12,102 nucleotides of DNA, taken from NCBI GenBank assembly GCA_964392345.1, contig CAYMPQ010000055.1, positions 1-12,102 on the forward strand. Direction: 5' to 3'. Each line of letters starts with the position of its first letter. The stretch's first letter is position 1. The notes below the pieces were generated by a model. That model was given only the letters and a program-made list of their open reading frames with translations, did no database searches and was not told the DNA's origin. This DNA is from JAUVXY01 sp964392345 (GTDB lineage: Bacteria; Actinomycetota; Humimicrobiia; Humimicrobiales; Humimicrobiaceae). This document shows, piece by piece, positions 6,837 through 12,102 of this stretch. The position numbers and the translations under genes are program-made.

Positions 6837-7744
6837 TTATTTCTTCATTTTTAGGGCTGGGTTTTTTGTATATATTTGGCGCTGCCGCAATATATTTTGT
6901 AGAAAAGAAAAAAAATATTATTAATAGGATATTAAGACTAAGTCCGACAAATAGTAAAAGCGCCAGTAAGGGTAAAAATCAAAAAGGTATGAACAGGATC
7001 GATCTATGGCTTGCAAAAAATAATATAAAACTGGATGCAAAAGAGGCAATAGTTTTAATTTTTGTATTATCTTCTTTTTTATTTTTAATAGGTTTATTTT
7101 TTAAGTTTGGATTATTTTTTTCTATTTTATTCTCCATAACTATTTTTTTTATAATATTTATTTTTACCAGCTGGAGGAGAAAGATGGAAAATATTAAGAA
7201 AGAAGATCAGATGGAGCAATTCTTGCTTGATTTAATAGGTAACTTATATGGAAATCCAAATATTTTAAGCAGTATTCAAAAGACATTGGAAGAGGCTCCT
7301 TATCCGCTAAAAAGCGAGTTTGAGATAGTTGTTGATGACACAAAAAAGGGATTGCTGCTTAACGACGCTTTAAAAAATATGATTAAAAGAAATAGCAGCC
7401 AGATTATAGAAATAGTACTTCTGGGCTTAATTGCTGCAAATGATAAAGGCGCGGATTTAATTGAGTTTTTAAAAAATCAGGTTGAATATATTAGAGAAAA
7501 AAAAGGTTTAGAAAATTATATTAAGATTTTGAGCTCTGGCCCTAAATATACCTCTTATATAATAATGGTTATACCTCTAATTTCTATAGCTATAGTTACT
7601 TTGGTTAATAAATATTTTCTTGAAATCTTAATGTCGGCCACAGGGTATGTATTTTTAATTTATGCTGCTGTCAGTTACACGGCAGGGTTTTTAATAATTA
7701 ACAAGATTACAAACTTTGTAGGTGGAGGCAGGGTTTTAAAATGA
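6821..7744 (+). CDS. tadB: TadB inner-membrane platform protein (probable ATT start)
   Basis: Type II secretion F-domain protein, one half of the TadB/TadC platform on which the motor ATPase acts. From ATT 6821 it has 307 residues; the nearest standard start (TTG 6866) gives 292 and cuts the first membrane helix in half. The extended N-terminus (I/M)RISVIISSFLGLGFLYIFG resembles the start of the sister protein TadC (MRTVIIVVSFLVSVFIF), and AGAGGTGA (6807-6814) lies at the right distance. Further hydrophobic segments lie, counted from the TTG, at about 61-101, 228-247 and 258-278. The F domain lies between (DQMEQFLLDLIGNL ... LSSIQKTLEEAP ... LKNMIKRN ... AANDKGADLIEFLKNQVEYI). It overlaps tadC by 4 bases (ATGA). 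The alternative is that TTG 6866 is used, with AGGG at 6853-6856 as a poor ribosome site. Confidence 0.86.
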   Translation: MRISVIISSFLGLGFLYIFGAAAIYFVEKKKNIINRILRLSPTNSKSASKGKNQKGMNRIDLWLAKNNIKLDAKEAIVLIFVLSSFLFLIGLFFKFGLFFSILFSITIFFIIFIFTSWRRKMENIKKEDQMEQFLLDLIGNLYGNPNILSSIQKTLEEAPYPLKSEFEIVVDDTKKGLLLNDALKNMIKRNSSQIIEIVLLGLIAANDKGADLIEFLKNQVEYIREKKGLENYIKILSSGPKYTSYIIMVIPLISIAIVTLVNKYFLEILMSATGYVFLIYAAVSYTAGFLIINKITNFVGGGRVLK

Positions 7745-8577
7745 GAACAGTTATCATAGTTGTTTCATTTTTAGTTTCAGTTTTTATTTTTTTGCTTATT
7801 AGCATTATTAAATCCTCAGATTTGCAAGTTGCTCTTAAAAAAATGAAAGGGAACAGCAAAAGTTTATTTAAACGGAGAGTTAAGTTTGGATTTATCGATG
7901 ATCTAAAATTTTTAATTGATGAAGAAGGAAGTGTTAAAGTTCTTGGATTTAGGTTTAATTCTTTAGAGAGCTTATTTTTAATCAGAGTTACTGCAGCTTT
8001 TAGCTTTTTTACCACCTTTGTTTTAGTTGGATTTCTGCTGGGGAAAAACTTTGTTTTTTATGCACTTGCAGCTTCTGTAATTTTTTATTTTTTACCTGTA
8101 GAAATCTTAAAGGGGAAAATGAAAGATAGAAGCAAAAAAGTATTAAATGAACTCCCGGACATTGTTGATATTTTTTCGTCTTTAATCAAAGCCGGGCTGA
8201 GTTTGGATGAAGCAATAAAATATGTTTCAAGCAATTATGAAGGCGAGGTAAGCAAACTTTTTAAATTAGCACAGACAAAGATATTCGGTGGTTATGGCAA
8301 AAAAGAGGCTTATTACAATATTGCCAGGCTTTCTTTTTGTAATGATTTTAAAACAGTTATCAAGATTTTAATACAATCAGATATAGTAGGAAATCCAATT
8401 AAAGATATTCTTGGAGATTTATCAAGGGTGATAAGAAACAACCAGAGGGATCTGCTAAAAATGAAAGCTGAAAGGTTGGAAAGTAATTTAGTAATTGTAA
8501 TTTTTATTTTTATTTTTATTCCAATGCTGTTGCTATTTTTGCTGCCGGTTTTTCCTCAGCTAAAAATGTTATTTTAA
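7741..8577 (+). CDS. tadC: TadC inner-membrane platform protein
   Basis: 278 residues; ATG overlaps the TadB stop in ATGA. Membrane segments are predicted at about 3-23, 80-100, 104-121 and 249-272. The F domain lies at about 136-245, with NELPDIVDIFSSLIKAGLSL (136-155), DEAIKYVSSNYEG, ARLSFCNDFKTVIKILIQSD and RNNQRDLLKMKAERLESNL. This arrangement (N-terminal helix, two middle helices, F domain, C-terminal helix ending in a Leu/Pro-rich segment) is usual for TadC. With TadB it forms the inner-membrane base of the pilus machine; no enzymatic role is expected. A and T runs are frequent, as in the neighbouring pilus genes. Confidence 0.9.
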   Translation: MRTVIIVVSFLVSVFIFLLISIIKSSDLQVALKKMKGNSKSLFKRRVKFGFIDDLKFLIDEEGSVKVLGFRFNSLESLFLIRVTAAFSFFTTFVLVGFLLGKNFVFYALAASVIFYFLPVEILKGKMKDRSKKVLNELPDIVDIFSSLIKAGLSLDEAIKYVSSNYEGEVSKLFKLAQTKIFGGYGKKEAYYNIARLSFCNDFKTVIKILIQSDIVGNPIKDILGDLSRVIRNNQRDLLKMKAERLESNLVIVIFIFIFIPMLLLFLLPVFPQLKMLF

Positions 8578-8615
8578 AATATAGGAAGGTAATAATCCAA
8601 AAAAAGGGGGCAAAT

Positions 8616-8786
8616 TTGAACTATCTGAAAGAAATGATTATGAAAATAGTATCAAAGAACAAAGGGTCTACCCTTATAGAGATAGCTCTATATATAGCAC
8701 TTGTAGTGATTGTCTGTATAGCTGTGATTACAACATTAGGTGGTAAACTCCAATCTGTTTTCCAGACTATTGTAAATAATCTGTAG
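8616..8786 (+). CDS. flp: Flp-family major pilin (prepilin)
   Basis: 56-residue prepilin starting at TTG 8616, with GGGGG (8606-8610) 5 bases upstream; internal ATG codons at 8634 and 8640 have no ribosome site. The leader NYLKEMIMKIVSKNKG is basic; the predicted cleavage is after Gly17, giving a 39-residue mature pilin that begins STLIE. Glu at mature position 5 is the conserved residue recognised in Flp and type IV prepilins. The rest (ALYIALVVIVCIAVITTLG, then GKLQSVFQTIVNNL) is the hydrophobic assembly helix and short amphipathic tail typical of Flp. The usual Tyr after Glu5 is Ile here, with Tyr at +9. It lies between tadC and the TadE-like gene; the operon is therefore likely to encode its own major subunit. 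The processing peptidase TadV/CpaA is not in the window. Confidence 0.88.
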   Translation: MNYLKEMIMKIVSKNKGSTLIEIALYIALVVIVCIAVITTLGGKLQSVFQTIVNNL

Positions 8787-8806
8787 CTGTTTATGCAAAA
8801 CTAAGA

Positions 8807-8833
8807 GACAGAGAAACTGTCAGAAGATTTTTT
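8807..8833 (+). terminator. Weak hairpin with T-run downstream of flp
   Basis: GACAG-AGAAA-CTGTC (8807-8821) forms a 5-bp stem and 5-base loop, followed after 6 bases by six T (8828-8833). The stem is short and the T-run is displaced, so it may be a leaky terminator or an mRNA-stabilising 3' hairpin that raises pilin yield over downstream genes. Weak evidence. Confidence 0.25.
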
Positions 8834-8883
8834 AGTATGCCTGGCAAATTTAAGTAGTTATTTAAAAAATTATTGCTAATACA

Positions 8884-9309
8884 ATGAGCAAGATTAATTT
8901 TAAATTAAGAGATGGCGCAGTTTTTATAGAGCTTGCATTAGTAATGCCTGTATTACTGCTGATGCTAGCCGGAATTATACAATTTGGGTTTATTCTCAAT
9001 GCCAAGGTAGCAGTTAACTCTGCTTCTTATGAAGCTGCGAGATCTGCTACACTGGCCGAGGACCCCGTAGGGGAAGCATTAAAGTCTGTGCAAAATTATG
9101 CTTCATCCACGCTCCCAGGTTGGGATTTTAGTGAGAGACTTAAAGCAGATGTTTATATCTCAGGCAGCAATCCAGGTGATACGGTAAAAGTAAAAGTTAT
9201 CTATAGTGTACCTGTATTTTTTTCAAAAATTTTACCCCTGCCTGCAAGTGAGGATGGCTATACTGGCATTAGCGGAACCAGTATTATGAGAATAGAAGAA
9301 AAGGAATAG
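8884..9309 (+). CDS. tadE: TadE-like minor pilin (pseudopilin)
   Basis: 141 residues. Short basic leader MSKINFKLRDG, then predicted prepilin peptidase cleavage after Gly11, giving a mature start AVFIE with Glu at position 5. It is followed by the hydrophobic segment LALVMPVLLLMLAGIIQFGFIL and the family signature NAKVAVNSASYEAARSA (about 39-55). The C-terminal part is a β-rich extracytoplasmic domain (KADVYISGSNPGDTVKVKVIYSVPVFF). These are the features of TadE-like pseudopilins, processed by the same peptidase as Flp and thought to assist pilus initiation. The ATG has no clear Shine-Dalgarno; no better in-frame start exists before the upstream stop at 8863. About 100 bases separate it from flp, perhaps reflecting a processing or attenuation site. 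Confidence 0.88.
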   Translation: MSKINFKLRDGAVFIELALVMPVLLLMLAGIIQFGFILNAKVAVNSASYEAARSATLAEDPVGEALKSVQNYASSTLPGWDFSERLKADVYISGSNPGDTVKVKVIYSVPVFFSKILPLPASEDGYTGISGTSIMRIEEKE

Positions 9310-9403
9310 TTAAAAAAAGTATTTTTTAATGAAAAAAAGGTTACAGAAGAAAAAATTCATAGCAATTACTAAAGTTTAGTATTATTAAGTAATATTAATA
9401 TTT

Positions 9404-9410
9404 GAGGAGG
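9404..9410 (+). promoter_or_regulatory. Strong Shine-Dalgarno site facing an ATT codon
   Basis: GAGGAGG, a near-perfect anti-16S match, ends 5 bases before ATT 9416. No ATG, GTG or TTG in the correct frame occurs until ATG 9482, 71 bases downstream and inside the hydrophobic segment. The site therefore decides the start of the next gene. Confidence 0.7.
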
Positions 9411-9415
9411 TAAAA

Positions 9416-10054
9416 ATTAATACTACAAGTAAAAAGAAAATTTGGATATTTTTAACTGCATCTCTGGCTATTGTAATTATAATGCTGACCTATTTTGGTT
9501 ATGCTGGAAAGTTTTTAGACTGGTGCAGCAGGGGCATTTATAAAAATGAATCCAGCAGCGATGGTCAGGGCGACATAGATGAAAACCCGCAGTATGTTTA
9601 CGAAACATTTTTAGACAAAGACGGAAATGAAGTGGTGCTTAAAATGGAGAAAAAAGCAGGTACTGTTGATGGTGAGGAGATCATATTTTATGAGGATACA
9701 GATGAGCCAGATGTAATTTACTGTCATTTTTATAAAGGAACAATAAAAAGTGTTGATGATGAAAAAGTAGTTTTTTGGGTAGATAAGGAATGTAGAAACG
9801 CTGATCTGGACGCTTCTTATTATGATTACAGGGATGTAGAAGATTATGAAATAAAGTTTATTTTTGATGATTATGATCTGGAGGGTTCTGAAGAGTTTGG
9901 TGTCAGGGATATGATTGCTATTAATACTGATGAAATAAATAGTTATAAAGATTTAGAAAAACTTATTGGAAAATATATAATAGCTTGTAATGCTGAGTTT
10001 AGAGATAATTCAACAAAAATTATATGTAAGAGTTTGGATTTTTTTATTAAATAA
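9416..10054 (+). CDS. Membrane-anchored acidic protein of unknown function (probable ATT start)
   Basis: 212 residues when read from ATT 9416, which has GAGGAGG 5 bases upstream; starting at ATG 9482 would remove 22 residues and break the anchor. The extended N-terminus (I/M)NTTSKKKIW is basic and is followed by a single hydrophobic helix (about 10-30, IFLTASLAIVIIMLTYFGYAG). The remainder is outside or facing the envelope: a short Ser/Gly/Asp linker (ESSSDGQGDIDE), then a strongly acidic, β-rich domain with alternating strands (GNEVVLKMEKK, EEIIFYEDTDEPDVIYCHF, EKVVFWVDKEC, YEIKFIFDDYDLEG, KYIIACNAEF). The family is not recognised. Lying between the TadE-like pilin and the Trp-repeat protein in one transcript, it probably belongs to the pilus, as an accessory envelope component; this is inference from context only. 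Confidence 0.65.
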   Translation: MNTTSKKKIWIFLTASLAIVIIMLTYFGYAGKFLDWCSRGIYKNESSSDGQGDIDENPQYVYETFLDKDGNEVVLKMEKKAGTVDGEEIIFYEDTDEPDVIYCHFYKGTIKSVDDEKVVFWVDKECRNADLDASYYDYRDVEDYEIKFIFDDYDLEGSEEFGVRDMIAINTDEINSYKDLEKLIGKYIIACNAEFRDNSTKIICKSLDFFIK

Positions 10055-10101
10055 AAATGTGAATAAGAATATGAGTAAAATATTTGAGTAAGAGGTTTAT
10101 T

Positions 10102-10311
10102 TTGAAAAAAATACTTAAGCTAAAATTATTTCTTGCAATCTTTGTTTTGGCAGTTTTTTTATTTCCAGGTGAGTTATTTAGTGAGGGCTGGCTTAAAGCA
10201 GATATCCCTGAAGAGGATAAAATCTGGATAGATACTTCCTGCTGGGAAAATCAAATGGTATGGGTTGAGACCGGATATTACAGGGATACTTTACGTAGAG
10301 AATGGGTTGAT
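10102..10311 (+). CDS. Secreted Trp-rich repeat protein, 5' part before assembly gap
   Basis: First 70 codons of a secreted protein. TTG 10102 is chosen because AAGAGG (10090-10095) lies 6 bases upstream and the product begins MKKILKLKLFLAIFVLAVFL, a typical signal peptide with probable cleavage near residues 25-30 (PGELFSEG). The TTG at 10084 is in frame but upstream of that site. After the signal peptide the repeat region starts: IWIDTSCWENQM, VWVETGYYRDTLRR, EWVD. The sequence stops at the N-run exactly after a codon for Asp, and the first codons after the gap (TSHWE) continue the same repeat in register. The two parts are therefore almost certainly one gene, with the frame change across the nominal 100 N being an artefact. 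Function unknown; a surface or pilus-associated adhesin is a guess from context. Confidence 0.75.
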
Positions 10312-10411
10312 NNNNNNNNNNNNNNNNNNNNNNNNNNNNNNNNNNNNNNNNNNNNNNNNNNNNNNNNNNNNNNNNNNNNNNNNNNNNNNNNNNNNNNNNN
10401 NNNNNNNNNNN
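10312..10411. other. Assembly gap of 100 N
   Basis: Exactly 100 N, the usual placeholder for a scaffold join of unknown length. It lies inside a tandem-repeat coding region, the likely cause of the assembly break. Because codon register would be restored by a gap whose length is a multiple of 3, the true missing length is not 100. Confidence 0.98.
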
Positions 10412-11032
10412 ACTTCCCACTGGGAGAGGAGAACAAGGAAAGTCTGGGTAGATACTTCCTATACTGTAAGTCAGGGATACTGGAATGAGCATGTAGACAG
10501 AATCTGGGTAGATACAAGTCATTTTGAATACAGAGCAGTATGGGTTGAGGATGGATATTACGCAGAACCTCTAAAAGGTGAAGTTACCGTCCAAAAAAAT
10601 CCAGGATATATTTTTACCAGGTGGCATAAAAATCCTGATGGTGAAGAATGCAGTATGGATCTCAAGGTAAGCTGGAAGCTGGATAATAGTGAAATACCTC
10701 CAGGCGGGGAGGAGAAAAAAATAAGCTATATATACATTTATGAAGATGTGTGCAGATATAAAAGCAGTGGGACAGAGAAAGTTACAATTTTTAAAGGAAG
10801 CATACCTCCTTCTTCTGAGGGGAATTTGAATACTGTAACTAAATTTGAACATAGCGGCAGTGAAGGCAGCATGCTTCATATTTATCTTTATGGTGAAAAT
10901 GGAGAAAGTGCCCATATCTATTTTGATAATCCAATCAATGGATATAGGTCCATTAACATTAGGTTGGAAGGGAGCAGCTTGGATGCAAATACATGGTTGG
11001 GGGGAAATAGTTACGGGACGATTCAATTTTAA
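10412..11032 (+). CDS. Secreted Trp-rich repeat protein, 3' part after assembly gap
   Basis: 207 residues after the gap, continuing the repeat: TSHWERRTRK, VWVDTSYTVSQGYWNEHVDR, IWVDTSHFEYRA, VWVEDGYYAEPLKG. Together with the part before the gap, at least six units of about 12-20 residues, each led by [VIE]W[VI][DE] and usually T-S or G-Y, can be counted. A non-repeat C-terminal domain of about 150 residues follows (from EVTVQKNPGYIFTRW), β-strand-rich (KVSWKLDN, ISYIYIYEDV, KVTIFKG, MLHIYLYGE, AHIYFDNP, SINIRLEG) and without a membrane anchor or LPXTG signal. It ends at TAA 11030-11032, overlapping the next gene by 50 bases. Such aromatic repeats are often surface or carbohydrate-facing, but no named family is claimed. 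Confidence 0.72.
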   Translation, partial: TSHWERRTRKVWVDTSYTVSQGYWNEHVDRIWVDTSHFEYRAVWVEDGYYAEPLKGEVTVQKNPGYIFTRWHKNPDGEECSMDLKVSWKLDNSEIPPGGEEKKISYIYIYEDVCRYKSSGTEKVTIFKGSIPPSSEGNLNTVTKFEHSGSEGSMLHIYLYGENGESAHIYFDNPINGYRSINIRLEGSSLDANTWLGGNSYGTIQF

Positions 11033-11465
11033 TTTTTATTCAAACAAAGGCTCTGTCCTGATTGTTACTGCAATGATGCTTCCAATATTTATTTTAGTTA
11101 TTGGCATGGTAGTTGATATTGGCAGAGCAATGGTATTTAAAGAAGAGCTAAACAAAGCTTGCATGATTGCGGCGGAAGAATCATCAAGGTGCATTGATAT
11201 CGAGTCTGCACAAAATTTTGGAATAAATAAATTAGCCGACAATTATCCTGATATTATTTATGAGTATTTTAATAAAAATTATGAAAAAAAAGATTATGCA
11301 AGTATTAATTATCTAAACTATAATGTAATTGAAAGTACCGACAATCCTAAATATATAGAAGTAACCTGTGAAGCGAAAGTTAAGTGCTTCTTTTTAAAAA
11401 TAGTTGGCATCAATGATATTTTAGTTCACTGCCGGGCATTGGGAAGGCTCCGCCGGATAAAATAA
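10983..11465 (+). CDS. Short TadG/TadE-like pilus assembly protein
   Basis: 160 residues from ATG 10983, which follows GGAAGGGAG (10966-10974) by 8 bases and overlaps the end of the repeat-protein gene by 50 bases; in-frame ATG codons further upstream lie deep inside that gene and are not credible. The N-terminal region NKGSVLIVTAMMLPIFILVIGMVVDIGRAMVFKEELNKACMIAAEESSR is the TadE/G-like signature: Gly, a single hydrophobic helix (about 25-45), the D-x-G-R motif and the following amphipathic helix. Unlike TadE and Flp here, mature position 5 is Val and not Glu. A full TadG has a large C-terminal von Willebrand A-like domain; this protein has only about 100 residues after the helix (NYLNYNVIESTDNPKYIEVTCEAKVKCFFLKIVG), so it is a short variant. 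Last gene of the pilus operon. Confidence 0.78.
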   Translation: MQIHGWGEIVTGRFNFNFYSNKGSVLIVTAMMLPIFILVIGMVVDIGRAMVFKEELNKACMIAAEESSRCIDIESAQNFGINKLADNYPDIIYEYFNKNYEKKDYASINYLNYNVIESTDNPKYIEVTCEAKVKCFFLKIVGINDILVHCRALGRLRRIK

Positions 11466-11543
11466 AAGATGATTTTTAAGTTCAATTATCAATATAACTA
11501 AATTTTTTGATCCCAAAGAAACTCTGGTATTTTATTAATATGA

Positions 11544-11560
11544 TGGAAAATCAATTTCCA
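11544..11560. terminator. Weak hairpin between convergent genes
   Basis: TGGAAA-ATCAA-TTTCCA, a perfect 6-bp stem with 5-base loop, lies between the end of the + strand pilus operon and the end of the - strand HEPN gene. No T-run directly follows on either strand, so termination activity is doubtful. Confidence 0.25.
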
Positions 11561-11572
11561 AGGGTCCTGGTT

Positions 11573-11971
11573 TCATTTTTTATCCCTTATGATTTTTTCA
11601 ATAACCTGTTCTACTGAATTAATAAAATCTTTTGCCTCACTAAGCCATCTTTTAACCTCTTTGCAATCAAATTCAACAAAATCTTCATAATCTCCACGCT
11701 GCCTGAACCCAAACATCCTGTTGTAAAAATCACCATATTTTTCAGATATAACTCCAGATTTTATGAATTCTTTATTAAACAGGCTCCTTACACCACTATG
11801 TTTTGAGGAAGAGAGCTCTTTTGTTAAAAGGAGAGCAAGAACCTCGTAAAATATTGCATAATACATTCTGTTAACAGCAGCAAATAGCTTTCTGTTATCA
11901 AGCATAATCTCTGCTTCTTCCAGAGTTTCTTTAGCCCTTTTTCTTCTGTATTTTATGACCTCTTCTTTCAT
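11573..11971 (-). CDS. HEPN-domain protein, UPF0332-like, probable toxin of an MNT/HEPN module
   Basis: 132-residue all-helical protein. Features: an N-terminal helix with RAKETLEEAEIMLDNRKLFAAV, the family signature NRMYYAIFYEVLALLL (34-49), KHSGVRSLFNKEFIKSG (57-73), and FGFRQRGDYEDFVEF (87-101), then an amphipathic C-terminal helix. This order is typical of UPF0332-type HEPN proteins. The RX4-6H ribonuclease motif of many HEPN toxins is not present; in its place is R90-Q-R-G-D-Y, as usual for this subgroup, so RNase activity is uncertain. Its start overlaps the stop of the upstream nucleotidyltransferase in ATGA, the standard arrangement of MNT/HEPN pairs, in which the nucleotidyltransferase neutralises the HEPN partner by nucleotide transfer (established for characterised pairs). 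Transcribed towards the pilus operon and unrelated to it. Confidence 0.85.
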   Translation of the reverse strand: MKEEVIKYRRKRAKETLEEAEIMLDNRKLFAAVNRMYYAIFYEVLALLLTKELSSSKHSGVRSLFNKEFIKSGVISEKYGDFYNRMFGFRQRGDYEDFVEFDCKEVKRWLSEAKDFINSVEQVIEKIIRDKK

Positions 11972-12102
11972 TTTACCAGCATACCTTCTCTATCAATACT
12001 CCAGTGAATTGGCATGTCTTTCGCAAGCGGTGAATTCCAGAAATCTTCAGGTTCCACCAGTATTCCAAAAATCACATCATATTTTAGCTCTATCTTAAAG
12101 CT
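11968..12102 (-). CDS. MNT-type nucleotidyltransferase, C-terminal end only
   Basis: 44 codons plus stop read on the - strand up to the window edge; the start and the catalytic GSx10DxD region lie outside. The visible end reads KYDVIFGILVEPEDFWNSPLAKDMPIHWSIDREGMLVK. A strand of the type DV.FGILV, a short helix and a final I.REG..V stretch match the ends of minimal nucleotidyltransferases encoded beside UPF0332-type HEPN proteins (family knowledge). The 4-base ATGA overlap with the HEPN gene supports this strongly. It would be the antitoxin of the pair. Identification rests on the tail and on context. Confidence 0.65.
   Translation of the reverse strand, partial: SFKIELKYDVIFGILVEPEDFWNSPLAKDMPIHWSIDREGMLVK

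Noticed and set aside
9329..9379. Possible 16-codon leader peptide starting MKKRLQKK before the acidic protein gene
   Set aside because: No Shine-Dalgarno and too short to distinguish from chance in A/T-rich DNA.
10265..10488. Two overlapping + strand frames crossing the gap, read as separate genes
   Set aside because: Both depend on translating the 100 N placeholder; the repeat register shows one gene before and after the gap.
10845..10982. N-terminal extension of the TadG-like gene to an ATG at 10845
   Set aside because: It would overlap the repeat-protein gene by nearly 190 bases, has no Shine-Dalgarno, and the extra residues do not resemble a leader; ATG 10983 has a good site.
1..12102. 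CRISPR array, tRNA or rRNA genes
   Set aside because: No regularly spaced identical repeats with unique spacers, and no tRNA- or rRNA-like sequence was recognised by eye; the short tandem arrays at 2141 and 2448 have no spacers.

Overview
The window is AT-rich bacterial DNA whose core is a Tad (tight adherence, Flp-type) pilus operon on the + strand, about 2.6-11.5 kb. The sequence is probably a metagenomic scaffold, because it contains a run of exactly 100 N. The genes have strong Shine-Dalgarno sites, and no secretin (CpaC/RcpA) or outer-membrane Tad lipoprotein (TadD, RcpB) is visible. This suggests a low-GC monoderm (Clostridia-like Bacillota or a low-GC Actinomycetota lineage), but the taxon cannot be fixed from this window.

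Left flank (1-2602): the 3' part of an IS1634/IS4-type DDE transposase, visibly richer in G+C than the rest. It is followed by an AbrB-type antitoxin / RelE-ParE-type toxin pair with a perfect palindromic operator candidate at 1414-1428. A 24-bp direct repeat (22/24 identical) brackets the pair. A 620-base non-coding stretch then holds four ~23-bp GGACA-type repeats resembling an IS end, three 11-bp AT repeats, and a good sigma-A-like promoter (TTGACA-17-TATTCT) that probably drives the pilus operon.

Pilus operon (2603-11465): TadZ/CpaE-like localisation ATPase with a degenerate Walker A; CpaB/RcpC-like SAF protein; a second ParA/MinD ATPase with canonical Walker A; CpaF/TadA motor ATPase; TadB and TadC membrane platform; a 56-residue Flp pilin at 8616-8786; TadE-like minor pilin; an acidic membrane-anchored protein of unknown function; a secreted Trp-rich repeat protein interrupted by the assembly gap; and a short TadG-like protein. 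The expected roles are placement (TadZ), energy (CpaF), an inner-membrane platform (TadB/TadC) and extrusion of Flp with TadE/TadG-like minor subunits. The acidic protein and the repeat protein are the parts not explained by the standard Tad set. No prepilin peptidase (TadV/CpaA) lies in the window.

Start codons in this operon are unusual. TadB and the acidic protein both appear to begin at ATT placed correctly behind a Shine-Dalgarno site, and Flp and the repeat protein begin at TTG.

Right flank (11573-12102, - strand): a HEPN-domain protein (UPF0332-like) overlapped by the 3' end of a probable MNT nucleotidyltransferase, a second toxin-antitoxin-type module. The pilus operon is thus bracketed by mobile-element and toxin-antitoxin genes, as in an accessory island.
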